Shown here in pieces: positions 25,410 to 64,000 of a DNA stretch of 64,000 nt. A model generated the notes under the pieces. The model made no database searches, was not told where the DNA came from, and worked only from the letters and a program-made list of their open reading frames with translations. The stretch is from Amoebidium appalachense. Taxonomy: Eukaryota > Ichthyosporea. Within the stretch, counting starts at the first letter, position 1; the number at the start of each line of letters is the position of its first letter. The translations under genes were made by a program, and so were the position numbers. Location: the NCBI GenBank assembly GCA_963693365.1, contig CAVNZM010000001.1, positions 18,352,001 through 18,416,000 of the forward strand. Reading direction: 5' to 3'.

Positions 25410-27367
<1,958 letters not shown>

Positions 27368-27622
27368 TTAGGTGCACCATGTGGCGGTCACACCCTGCGG
27401 GCATTTCCATTTTGGGTATTTCGGTGCTACAGCATCCCTGGCAGCACTCCACTGACCCATCTCCTTCTTTTCGAAATTCGCAAACAAATTCCCGGTAAAT
27501 TCCCTCAGGTGGTTGATTTCGGTCTTCCACCACGCCAAATCGATGATTTCCACGTCGTATTCTCCCGCATTTATGTAGGGTTCGATCCGAGAAGCCAGCT
27601 TGTTGAGGACCTGAATGGTGTT

Positions 27623-27701
<79 letters not shown>

Positions 27702-28323
27702 GGGGGGTGGGGGGAGGGGGGGGGGGGGGGAGACGGGGGGAAGGAATGGTTATAAGGCAGTAGCCTGAAAAAGGGGATGGATGGGGAATTTGAGGGGTAG
27801 TGGGGGGGGGGGGGGGGGGGGGGGGGAGACAATCAGAGAAAGAAATTGCGGGTGTAGAAAATGTGGACCGTGGGACTGGAAGCGAGGTGGGAGGAGAGAG
27901 GATCGAACGCAGGGGATGGGGCAGCGGGGGGAGGGGGAGGGGCGGAGGGGAGGGGGGGGGGGGGGAGAGGGAGAGAGAGAGAGAGAAGTCCACCCACATT
28001 TGTGCACCTCTGAGGAGACAGGGGGCCGTTTGGTGCGGTGAGTTCCTCTGCCCTCTCATTGACTCTTTGAATGAACCCATCCGTCCACAGCAGCTGTGTG
28101 TAAAGATAGTTGTTCTTGGTTGGGTCTGTCAGAAGGTTAACACTCATGGCTGTGTCTAGGAGAGCACACAGCTCCGTGTTCTGACGTACACCCCCTTGGT
28201 AGCACCAATCAAATGCGCCGTCTAGGTCCCAGTTGAAGAGGGCCCACCTGCTTGTGCATGTGGTGGGTGAATGGATGGGACGTCACTGGCAGAAATCAAG
28301 GAGAGGCGGGGACGGGGGGCGGT

Positions 28324-28355
<32 letters not shown>

Positions 28356-28538
28356 AGGAGGGGAAGAGGAAGGGAGGGGGGGGGGGGATCCGGACGGGGG
28401 GGCTTTAAACGAAAATGGTAGGAATGCAATCGGAAGGATGAGCTACGGCACTCAACACACACCCAGGATTCAATGGTACATGATGGTGTACACATACGCA
28501 CACGCGCGCCCGCGCGCCCGCCCGCCCGCGCGCCCGCC

Positions 28539-28579
<41 letters not shown>

Positions 28580-29775
28580 GTTTGATTCCAAGGGGCGGTA
28601 GAGCATGAAATTCTGGTTGATGCTGTCATGGTTGCTAAACAAAAAATTGACGGCAAAAAACGTAACGAGATTCTCTTCGTGTAAATACGACCTCACGGTG
28701 CTCTCAAACCACGTGGAATCCTTGCGTGAATATGCGTTTGTAATATTGTCCGTAATTTCCTTCATGGGGGGGTACCAAATCCCCGTATCTTCGTGTGTTT
28801 GCGCATCAAACCAGCCCCGGCCCTCAGGCCAGGTAGGGGGTCTTTTCTGAAAACTAAATTGCGTCGCCTTCAACAAAAAGCCATTCTTGTCCAGCCCGTG
28901 GCGGTCCAAGAAATTATCATCGAACTCCTCAACAATGGTATAGAGCCCCCACCCCACACCGTTAATTTTCAAATTTACGAAATTCGCCTGCATGGAGATA
29001 TAGTTTGGAACTTCACGCAGAAGTTCATATCCCAAGGCATTTCTCAGGCGGCTTTTATCAAATGGGCACCGCTGGAGAATCAATTTTCGGGTACCCCGCC
29101 ACTTGCCCAATGGGGCATTCTTGTTCAGTTTGACGGCAAATGAGCGAACATAGGCCCCACGTGAGGTTGCACCCCGAACCTGCAATCGTGTGTTTGCCAC
29201 GGGAGGGTGATGGGTAGGGGGAGGGGCCGGGGGGGGGGGGGGGGGGGGGGGGGAGAGGGGGGCAAGGGGTGAGAAGTGCAGAGAGAGAAAGAGAGGGATA
29301 AAGAGAGAGAGTGTGTGTGTGTGAGTGAAAGGGGGGGGGGGAGGGGGGGGGGATATAGCAAGAGAGAGAGAATGTATCATCAGTGTGTGTCTGAGTGAGT
29401 GTCCGTGTGTGTGTGTGCGTGTGTGTGTGTGCGGGCGCGCGCGCGTGCGTCGCGTGACAAAGGAAAAAAAGGTAGACGAAGGAAGTTTGGGGGTATGGAG
29501 TACAAAATAGAAACAAGCATATGTATTGCCAAGCATGCAATAAGTGAATCTGGAGGGATGGAGAAGCTCTCACATGGCATGCCTTCCCATGTGGTTGTTT
29601 AGGCCTGTATTCCCCCCCCCCCCCCCCCACCACCACCCAAAAAAAAAAAGGTCACAAGTTGCTTTGTCTTACGTTTTCTTCTTCAACTCCTTCACCTCTT
29701 CCTCCTCCCTCCTTCTTCGTCTTCGTTTTTCTTTTTGTGGTGGTGGTGGTGGTGGTGGTTTTTTATTTTTTATTT

Positions 29776-29833
<58 letters not shown>

Positions 29834-30456
29834 GGGTGAATGAGGGAGGAATAGGCTGGAGCCTGGCTAGGCGTGTACTGACGCTTGTTAGCAAATGGAG
29901 CTCGGGACAGTGCGTATGCATGTTCATCCGCGCATTTGCACCATGGCCCGTGACTGTGTGTGTGTATAAGTGTGTGCATATGTATCCGTGTGCCGCACGG
30001 TGTGTGTGCTTTTGTGCGTATGTGTGTACTTTCCCGTGTTCATGTATGCAAAGGTACTGTTTGCCTTAGTTTGCACTCCGAAAACATTGATGCGGAAGCG
30101 TTCTTGTGTGTGTAAGCAGATGTACTACGACGTGCTCTATGCGACAATGTTTTTTCGTAGTTTTTGAGTAACAGAGGTTGACCACGTGACACTGATTTGC
30201 TGAGCGTGTATAGCATGCCATATACGGTATATTGGAATCGGATGGAGGGGCATCTGTCTGTAACAGCCTAAGTTACTTGTGTGCAGGCACAACGAATTCA
30301 TGTGCCGCCGTTTCGTAAACAGTGCCCATTCCACGGTATACTAGAACAACTAATGATGGTGACCATAAATCGTCTTCTTGTTTTACTTTTGGTTTGGTTT
30401 CTATAGCTATAGAAAGCACTGTTCAGTGGCCCAAAAACAGATATCCGGTCCATTTA

Positions 30457-30487
<31 letters not shown>

Positions 30488-31581
30488 CCTTTCTTCTCTA
30501 GGGATCCCCATCCGCCATTCAACCACGTTGAACCATCAGAACGGAACAGAATAGAAGCACTCGTCAAAAAAGAGATTTTCCTTTGGGAAGAGTAGGTTTT
30601 TGGGGGGAAGGGGGGGGGGGGGGGGGGGATGGGGGCAACCAGCTAAAGCATTAGGTGTGTTACAGTACATACCTGAATGGTGCCGCAGGGTGCAGAAAGG
30701 TCAGACGGGTAATCAGCCGAGCGGATACATGCGTTGATGGTGATCGCGGGTGTGGCGTTGCCTGGGGGGCGTGCCTGGTTGTACATGTCATTCCATGTTG
30801 CCGTGGCGGTGTCCCATGTTTTGATATCCAGTGTGTCGACTGTGCCCCAGGTAAAGTTCCCCGCGTATGCTTTGGCAATGTCGTTGAAAGGATAGACACG
30901 GCTTGGGTCGGTGTTAACGATGGGGACGGTGGCAAATACGTTTTTCCCCCCAGGTGTCGGCTGCGAGGTGAACATGTAGGTATCGCCATCGGCGAGTGCG
31001 TAGGATGCATTCTTGGGTGTTTTCGACCATGTGAGGTTCTGTACCAGGTTCCCGTTGTTGTCTTTCAGAAGAACATAATCCCCTTTTCCTGAAAGGCCGA
31101 ATGTGAGAGTGCATGGTCCTCCCTTTGCAGATTTATTCATAACGAGATAGTAGTTTGAATAAAGACGCTTGCAGTTTTCTCCGATGAACGCCGTGACTGT
31201 TTTGCTCGTTGAGTCGCGGAGGGACCAACCAGTCATGTCCACATCACAGTCAGGGCGTGTATTGTAAAGTTCCACCCAGTCTTTCTCTGTGTACACTTCG
31301 CTAATGACCACCGCCCCGGATGGGTTGCTGCAGAAATTCTTTGGAGGAGGATGGGGGGCCACAGAAATCACATCATCGTTCCCCTGAGAGTCTGTGATGG
31401 AAGCAAAACTTGTACCTCCACTTTGTGTGTTTTTCTTTAGCAAAAGTGCACACGGTATGGCGACGGCTGCAGCCAAAACCACGGCAGCACCCACACCAAC
31501 GAGGATTTTACGTTTTGTGGTCCATCCCACGCGTGGCTTATGGGGCCCCTCTTCCAGGGACACGGAGGACGCTTGGTTCAT
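27368..31581 (-). CDS. Membrane-anchored lamin-tail-domain / CotH kinase-fold protein
   Basis: Four exons: 30673-31581, 28578-29179, 27998-28247 and 27368-27610; phases 0, 2 and 0; 667 aa. Residues 1-25 are cytosolic and basic, and 26-48 form one transmembrane helix (ILVGVGAAVVLAAAVAIPCA). This gives a type II protein with the rest outside or luminal. Residues about 86-205 are a lamin-tail domain (VVISEVY...DWVELYN...MTGWSLRD). The CotH domain follows, with QVRGATSRGAYVRSFAVKL, RNALGYELLREVPNY, LYTIVEEFDDNFL, then NHDSINQNFMLYR and WALFNWDLDGAF; the last carries the conserved metal-binding-type Asp residues. CotH proteins have an atypical kinase fold and include bacterial spore-coat kinases. 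The protein substrate here is unknown. The exon 3 donor (AAT/GTGGGT) is chosen by phase; CAGAG/GTGCAC is the alternative and would break the frame. The true start is the ATG at 31581, since an upstream extension uses TTG. Confidence 0.88.
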
Positions 31582-31910
31582 TTTCGCGACTTGACTATCT
31601 TTCACTTGCAAGGAAGGTTGTTGTACAGAACAACCACGATGTTACACACGAACAGGCGTGATCGATTGTAGGGGCGGTCGAAGCTCGGTCAAGCTGGGTC
31701 ACGGTCTGAGTCAAGAGCGGGCATAGCCTGGTTTGGTGGTAAGATTATGGAGTTGCCAGCACAGCGTGCCAATTATCCAGCAGGGCTTGGGTGAATAATA
31801 GTAAGAAGTAGTATATTTAGAAGTTTAGTTATTATCTTGTACTATGTGCATACACATCTAACAGACTACTAGAATCACGTGGCTTATCATAGGACAGTTT
31901 GCGCAACTTC

Positions 31911-31944
31911 AAGCACGGCCCTCTGAACACAGAGGGCCGTGCTT
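31911..31944. repeat. Perfect 15-bp hairpin
   Basis: AAGCACGGCCCTCTG, loop AACA, then its exact complement CAGAGGGCCGTGCTT. Three further base pairs follow beyond one mismatch. Confidence 0.85.
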
Positions 31945-31978
31945 CAAGGTGTTCACAAGGTCAGGGATCGAAATTCTT

Positions 31979-32010
31979 AAAAAAGTTTGGGAATTATCCC
32001 AAACTTTTTT
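31979..32010. repeat. Perfect 13-bp hairpin
   Basis: AAAAAAGTTTGGG, loop AATTAT, CCCAAACTTTTTT. It lies 34 bp from the previous hairpin. Related TCCCAAA-type words recur at 32490-32550. Confidence 0.8.
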
Positions 32011-32288
32011 CCGGATTCCCAAAGAACCTCGGGGGATGGGGGGGGGGGGGGGGGGGGGGGGGGGAGGGGGGAAGGGGGGGGGGGGGGGGGGGGAGGGGAA
32101 GGGGGGGGGGGGAGATGGGGGGGGGGGGGGGATGGGGAGGGAGGAGGGGGGGGGGGGGAGGGGGGAGGGGGGAGATTCGAGTGGGTAAAGTGGACTGTGC
32201 ACGTGGGTATAATATTGGTGCCCATGGCCAGCATGGCCTCTCGAGGGGAGGGGGCGGGCGGGGCCGCTCGGGGGGGGGGCTCCGGAGG

Positions 32289-32326
<38 letters not shown>

Positions 32327-33802
32327 AGTTGTTGAGGGGGGAGGTCGGAAGCCCTGGGAGGGGGGGGAGTTTGTGGGCCGTGAGTGGGTACCACAGTGGG
32401 TCAACACGGCCGGGGGGCGAAGATCTAGAGGGGGTAGGGGAGGAGGGCCGTCATCATCATCATGACCGTTTGTTTGCACGCCCAGGATTTTCCCAAATCT
32501 TTTCCCAAAGCTTTTTTTTCAAATCCCAAACAATTTGGACCCTACCCCAAAGTTTCAAAAACAGAAATCGAACCCTGCACAGGGTGCCGAGACCACCAAT
32601 CATATACGTTATATTTATTGATTGGCTAAAAATGCATCAAAACAAATTTGCATTTGCAACTTGCATGTGATTGAATAACAACACTAGCACGGGCAGGGTT
32701 CGATTTTTATTTCGAATTCAACAGTTTCGGAGGGCCTCTTGCGTGTCATACACACCCCCGCCTTGGGCCAAAAATGTGTAAATACGCGAGACTCGAAGCT
32801 GTTTTCTTGGAGCTGAGACTCGTGGGTCGGTGCACGCATGCCCCCCCCCCCCCCCCTCCCCTCCCCCCCTCCGGCCCCCCCCCCCCCCCTCCCCCCCCTC
32901 CCCCAGCCTCCCCCCCCTTCCCGGCCCCGGCCCGTAACCCTCTCCCCCCTTACCGGTATCCCCCTTCCCCCCTCCCCACGTTTTCCCGGAAAATTGCACC
33001 CTGCAGCACGGGCGGTTATTGGAGGCCGCTCAGGAGTCCAGTTATGCACGCCGATTGTATGAGAGCTTGCATGCCTATGTGTGTGAATGTGAAGAGCTTG
33101 TCGCTTTGTGCAAGGCCCGCCAGTGGCAGACCAAGGCCAGGGATGGGTAGCCACCGCCTCGATCAGCCCAACTGCACGGCATGCATGTGGCCAGCAGTGT
33201 GTCGGCTGCGCCATTGCTTAATGATATCATTAAAGTTCTTTGAAACATGTGGCCTCCCGCCTTCCCATTCCTCTTTGCCCAGCATTTTTGCCCACACACA
33301 GGCAAACGTTGAATCAGAGTATGTACGTATACTGTGAATATATGCGCAAACATTTGTTTCAAACTTTGCTTGCTTTGCCACCTTGATGCATGAAGGCAGT
33401 CCCGGTCCAATATTAATCCCACGTGCACCGGTACCGGTACATTTTTACATGCATATGCCGTAAAAAAAAAAGAATGAAAGCCACAGCATACTATGCCCTT
33501 GTATGATGCAGGTACAGGGACTGACTCGGAGTCATTGTGCACATAAAGGGCAGTTGCAAGAAAACGTTTTGTTACATGCATATGCCTATGCACTTGGTAA
33601 AAACGTGCACATGTAGGGTACCACCGTATCCATGAACCGTTTTCGCACCCGATCTATGCAATATCTCAGCTCCCAATAGAGATAAACGGGTACTTTCTTT
33701 TTGTCGGATATAATGTAAATCTTCAGTTATTAAAATAAAAATAGTGCCTCCGGTCTAATTTACTGGCAAAAACATGAAAAGCAAATGCTGTCAAGATCTC
33801 AC

Positions 33803-34209
33803 CCATTAACCGAACACCTCGATCTTTACAGCTACTGGTTGCATATCATATGTTTACCGTTGCCGATTTGTGAATGATGGCTTTCACCTGGACCAGCGGT
33901 CGGCAGGATGTGATGTCGACAGAAGCTCATATTAATCACCTTCATCTAGAAAAAAGCAGGCAAATTGAATAAGTTATTAATTCAACTGTTCTAAAAGGTT
34001 TTTGATGGAGTTGAACATTTTGGAAGACCTTTTCTATGTGCTCCACTCGGGCACGCATAAAATATACACGAACGCAAATCCAAAATCTCGATGTCGACAT
34101 TAGGGAACCAATCGAATTCAGTTTCCGTACTTACTTACTCTCTTACTTACGTCAGGACTGGATCTGACCAGAGCCAATGAAATCATCAGATCTGGTGTTC
34201 GGTTAATGG
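33803..34209. repeat. 16-bp inverted repeat pair bounding 0.4 kb
   Basis: CCATTAACCGAACACC at 33803-33818 and its exact reverse complement at 34194-34209, each near a GATCT. It could mark a small inverted-repeat element, but no target duplication was found. Confidence 0.4.
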
Positions 34210-34832
34210 ATGTTCGGTTGCAGCATGGATCCACCCTACGTATGCATGTCTTGTGAGCTATGACAGTACAGTGCGCAGCAGGGACAATAGTGGACATGTA
34301 CATAATCTTATGTACAACATAAAGCTTCCCTAGCTATAGGCAGATATCGTCATGACACACTGTGTGCATATCCCTATGCCATCAATTGTGTTTTTGCATA
34401 TACCGTCTAACCTCCACCCACTTGGATGATACATAATACCCCTAGGCATGGGACCCATGCAAGTGCACCCTCATCGCTATAGCTTTTTGCTACTATGGAG
34501 TACGGTGAGTACACCTAATTAGCTTCACACATGAACGCACACAATGTCAGTGACTAAATTGAACTTCAAACATCTTGTCTATACAGAGGGCTACATCCAA
34601 TGATGCCTACAGCTACATCTAAACTGGCCATTGCTCCTGGCCAACATACCAATTAATATCTGCACCAAGCTCCTTGCTCAGCTAGCTGATTCCAACCTTC
34701 ACACGATATAGATTCCATGCGTTCTTTTTTCACTTTACTATGGAAACGTTCAAATCTCTAAGACAGGGCATGTCATAAGTGTGCCCTTGGTGAACGTTCA
34801 CAAACAAACATAACTAAGATGGTCGGGCTAGC

Positions 34833-60083
<25,251 letters not shown>

Positions 60084-60289
60084 TCTCTGTAGAGAAAGAA
60101 TGGGGGGCGTTGTAAGTGCCACGTAACCCAAGAGGAATGCCGCTGCCACGACAAAGAGATGACCATTAAGGCATGCATTAACAGATAGATGCGTTATTCT
60201 TTTGTGCCCAGGCGAACGCCACGAACCAAAAACAGAAGTGGCGAGACTCATGGCTGCCACCCTGTGTTGAAGTTTGCACCACCACTTAC

Positions 60290-60313
60290 TCTCGACTCTT
60301 CCTTCGTTCCAGT
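60290..60313 (-). other. 24-nt leader microexon of AP-1 mu
   Basis: A T-rich tract and AACAACAG acceptor precede 24 nt followed by a strong donor AGA/GTAAGT. It contains no ATG, so it is 5' UTR. Confidence 0.6.
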
Positions 60314-60394
60314 CTGTTGTTAAAAAAAAAGTTCAAGCACATAGTCCGGTATTCTTTTACATGCAGTATCTAGCAGGTAACAAGCTCATCTTAC

Positions 60395-60500
60395 CGCAGT
60401 AAATCACCGCCTGTCGGCGGGAAAGTTTGCCCCTGTCGACGACTCTCTCCTCTGCTCGGCCCTCCTGAGCAACAGATTCTAAACACACAACTACGCCACC
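60395..60500 (-). other. Probable first (non-coding) exon of AP-1 mu
   Basis: Sequence without ATG on the minus strand ending TACTGCG/GTAAGA. The 5' boundary is a guess. A CCAATCA motif on the minus strand near 60805 fits a promoter upstream. Confidence 0.45.
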
Positions 60501-60915
60501 ACCACCATGGGGTAGGGCAAAAACCTACTTATACTGCTTAACAACCTGACAGGTAAAATCTCTTTCTAGGCTATTGATTCTCACTCCCTCCCTCTTTTTT
60601 TTCTCAGCCTAAACCTTTCAGGTTTTCGTGGTGCGTTTTGTTTTCGGCCTTCTGAGCTTTTCAGATGCCGTCTGTATCCGATTTTGCCGGGGCCGCTAAA
60701 ACTTTTGTCGTAACAACGCTCGACCAATCTAAATCGCTCAAAAGGGCTGGTATGTGCGATCGACCTTACGTAAGTCACAGCCATGAAGCCTAGATGCACT
60801 TAGATGTGATTGGTTGAAAATGCACCCTTTGGTATGTGGGGCTTGAAGATCATAGGCGACGCTCCTAAGCCCACAGATTTTTCGAATTTCCTTCTGCTTA
60901 TAAAACATTTAGGCC

Positions 60916-60930
60916 TTCTTTGAATCGTAT
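60916..60930. repeat. Target-site duplication, left copy
   Basis: TTCTTTGAATCGTAT, identical to 62056-62070. Confidence 0.85.
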
Positions 60931-62055
60931 CAGTCGCGCCATGTCGGGCTCCCGATCACATCAAAACCATATGTGATCGGTGAACAAGCAGTATGATTCC
61001 TTAAAAATAGCAGTTAACTATCCAATAAGATCGCCACTCCGGGCTCATCAGATAAAATGCAACCAATCAAGATGCGTATTTTGCACATTCCTATTCTCTT
61101 AAATTTTAACACGCACAGGGCCATCGCGACCAGGCACAAAACACGACACGTGTTTCGTAAACGGCCGTGCGCCGCTGCATCCACACTCCACCACATTTAC
61201 GCACAAGGGGCGGCATGCACACCATTGCATAGAGCCAAACGCTGGCAACATGGCCGTGTTTGAGCCGTTGCCGTAGGACTAGTACAACACGAGTTATTAG
61301 TTTTGCGACATGGGCACTTTGTCAGGAAAAACGAAATTTACTAAAGCGTCAAAAACTCTAGAAAAACATAAGAATACCAATAGGCCGCACGAACTTCATG
61401 CTGTCTTCTTCCACCATGACGAGCAGCACCAACACCCTGCTCTAGTGTCCTCTACCATGCCGAGCAGCACCAACACCCTGCTCTAGTGTCTTCTACCATG
61501 CCGAGCAGCACCATCACCCTGCTCTAGTGTCTTCTACCATGCCGAGCAGCACCATCACCCTGCTCTAGTGTCTTCTACCATGCCGAGCAACACCAACACC
61601 CTGCTCTAGTGTCTTCTACCATGCCGAGCAGCACCATCACCCTGCTCTAGTCTTCTACCATGCCGAGCAGCACCAACACACTGCTCTTCTTTCTTTCTTT
61701 TCCACCATGCAGAGCAGCACGAACACACTGCTTCGTCTTATTGTATTGTTTCTAACTTTCCGAACATTTTTTCTTGCTTATACCCTTTTATTTTCCCCCG
61801 GGTCACTCCTGGCTAGGTGTTGGTTGAAGTGAGTTTGCTCAATCCCCACTAGCGTGACTGCGGCAACCCCGTGGGCTAAGAATTGCCAGAATATGTAGTG
61901 ACAGTCGGGATTATGTATCCTGACTTATAGTTGCACTATGTAGAGAGCACATTCGTAGTGTCTACTGTGGAAGACGTTAGCTCCCCTTAGGCAGTGCCTC
62001 CGGGAGTGAAACGGGATAAAATAAAAAAAAATAAAATAAAATAAAATAAAAAAAA
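60931..62055 (+). mobile_element. Retroposon (non-LTR type, non-autonomous) with A-rich tail
   Basis: The 1125-bp insert lies between perfect 15-bp direct repeats. It ends in a tail of (AAAATA)n/A-run (62017-62055) directly abutting the right repeat, the signature of target-primed reverse transcription. The interior carries a 41-bp minisatellite (61405-61735) and a unique GC-richer 3' part. No reverse transcriptase ORF is present, so it depends on another element. No clear pol III boxes were seen. It could be a truncated LINE, a SINE-like element or a retrocopied transcript. Confidence 0.8.
61405..61735 (+). repeat. 41-bp minisatellite with a micro-ORF in each unit
   Basis: Eight copies with ATGs at 61416, 61457, 61498, 61539, 61580, 61621, 61660 and 61707. 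In the first six each unit reads ATG ... TAG for a 9-residue peptide of the type MPSSTITLL. The last runs on for 41 codons to 61832 into a hydrophobic stretch. Confidence 0.9.
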
Positions 62056-62070
62056 TTCTTTGAATCGTAT
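62056..62070. repeat. Target-site duplication, right copy
   Basis: TTCTTTGAATCGTAT, immediately after the A-rich tail of the retroposon. Confidence 0.85.
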
Positions 62071-62792
62071 GCAAGGTTTATAAGCAGGTGAATATTTATT
62101 TAATACCTAAATATATATTAAAATAATTTTATGGTAGAAAGATGTTAGTTTTGTGTAACACAATACCTGCTTAACTCTTTATTGATTCATGAGGTGTCCT
62201 CTGCTACAACAATTGATGAGGTAGGTTTAGGGAGCTACGTGATAAATTATGGAATGCGTCATAAGCGTGAGCCTCGGAGCACGGCCCTCTGAAAACATTC
62301 TTCTCGAGGACCACGCTCGGAGACACACCGGACAGGGCAACTGCGGCGAGACGTGACACAAATGGTGACACTGCAGGCGGACTTTCACCTGCTGAACTTG
62401 CCCTTTTCGTTCGCCGTTCCACAGAACTCACACAAGTAGGTCATTCTTATCAATAGGTACCCGCGTGTTGTTGCTAGATTTTGACATCCTTTACACAATG
62501 CAGCAATAGATCATGAACGAACATACAGCTCTTAAGCAGCGACCGTCACTAAATGTTTTCAGAGTCAGATCTCGCGAAGTTGGCACACGCAAAAATACGC
62601 ATCAACCCTGGAGTCATTCAGAATCAATCACTTGTGCCCACCGCCATACACACAGGTGCAGGGAAAGCTCTAGTTAGGATTGATACCAAAGTTTAGATTA
62701 TGTTTTCCCACAGAGACCCTTTTATTGCCTCATTCTAGCACTTATCCATCGCGCATTTCTGTCACTTGCTCTCGCCTCCGCGATATACCACC
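62071..62792. other. Intergenic region before the last gene
   Basis: AT-rich then mixed sequence. A 75-codon minus frame at 62204-62431 starts with GTG and has no recognisable family. The promoter of the following plus gene should lie here, but no clear TATA box is seen. Confidence 0.35.

Positions 62793-64000
<1,208 letters not shown>

Larger units (their letters stand above)
31582..34832. other. Intergenic region with hairpins, G/C tracts and inverted repeats
   Basis: Holds the CotH promoter side, two strong hairpins (31911-31944, 31979-32010), G-rich blocks at 32039-32170 and 32293-32324, a C-rich block at 32841-32980, and an inverted-repeat pair at 33803/34209. Minus ORFs at 33075-33593 look random. 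No gene is supported. Confidence 0.45.

Noticed and set aside
32567-32710. tRNA-like GGTTCGAT words (about 32570 and 32697)
   Set aside because: No acceptor stem, anticodon stem or A box could be drawn around either copy; no tRNA or rRNA gene was found anywhere in the window.
60581-60799. 72-codon minus ORF upstream of AP-1 mu
   Set aside because: Lies in the promoter/leader region, no family likeness, no splice continuity to the AP-1 mu exons.
61405-61735. CRISPR-like array
   Set aside because: The units are directly adjacent with no spacers and the context is eukaryotic; it is a minisatellite.
62279-62295. GAGCACGGCCCTCTGAA shared with the hairpin at 31911
   Set aside because: A single match of about 16 bp is expected roughly once by chance in 64 kb compared on both strands, and the context has no hairpin.

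Overview
This window is nuclear DNA from an intron-rich eukaryote. Protein genes are split by spliceosomal introns of about 0.15-2.6 kb. The introns and spacers are packed with poly-C/poly-G runs and (CA)n/(GT)n, (CT)n and (GCAC)n microsatellites. Most long reading frames in those tracts (Pro/Thr-His or Gly/Cys-Val polymers) are artefacts of the repeats. No bacterial, organellar or viral gene order is seen. The histone genes carry an animal-type mRNA 3' end (stem-loop plus a U7-type downstream element), and there is a hormone-sensitive lipase, an AP-1 mu chain and a CotH-type protein. A unicellular eukaryote is my best guess, perhaps a relative of animals, but the lineage is not proven by this window.

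Layout. 142-2817 (+): 3' part of a nuclear protein with a Tudor-like segment and a YCSxEC zinc finger. 3.8-7.3 kb: histone cluster with H2B (-) and H3 (+) divergent, then H4 (-). 7.6-8.4 kb (+): intronless gene with a helix-turn-helix-like C-terminus, followed by a 292-bp MITE. 12.0-13.6 kb (-): intronless gene of unknown function with internal repeats. 15.2-21.8 kb (+): F-box/leucine-rich-repeat gene. 24.3-25.4 kb (+): DUF1769 gene. 27.4-31.6 kb (-): membrane-anchored lamin-tail-domain/CotH gene, 4 exons. 34.8-48.8 kb (-): hormone-sensitive lipase, 17 exons. 50.1-60.1 kb (-): AP-1 mu, 11 coding exons plus 5' leader exons. 60.9-62.1 kb: retroposon with a perfect 15-bp target-site duplication. 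62.8 kb to the end (+): 5' part of a type II membrane protein.

Gene models were built by hand from splice consensus, phase continuity and family similarity. The lipase (921 aa), AP-1 mu (426 aa), CotH (667 aa) and DUF1769 (280 aa) models are in frame across every junction. The F-box gene is also in frame, but its first and last exons are less certain. Apart from the co-regulated histones, the genes look like unrelated housekeeping neighbours: chromatin packaging, membrane traffic, lipid mobilisation, ubiquitin-ligase substrate choice.

The points most worth a second look are: three RRxS (PKA-type) sites in a long linker of the lipase, outside the place where mammals carry them; a U7-like histone processing signal; a GC-AG intron in AP-1 mu; a young retroposon carrying a 41-bp minisatellite whose units encode micro-ORFs; and introns whose ends are often built from mutually complementary (GU)n and (AC)n tracts.
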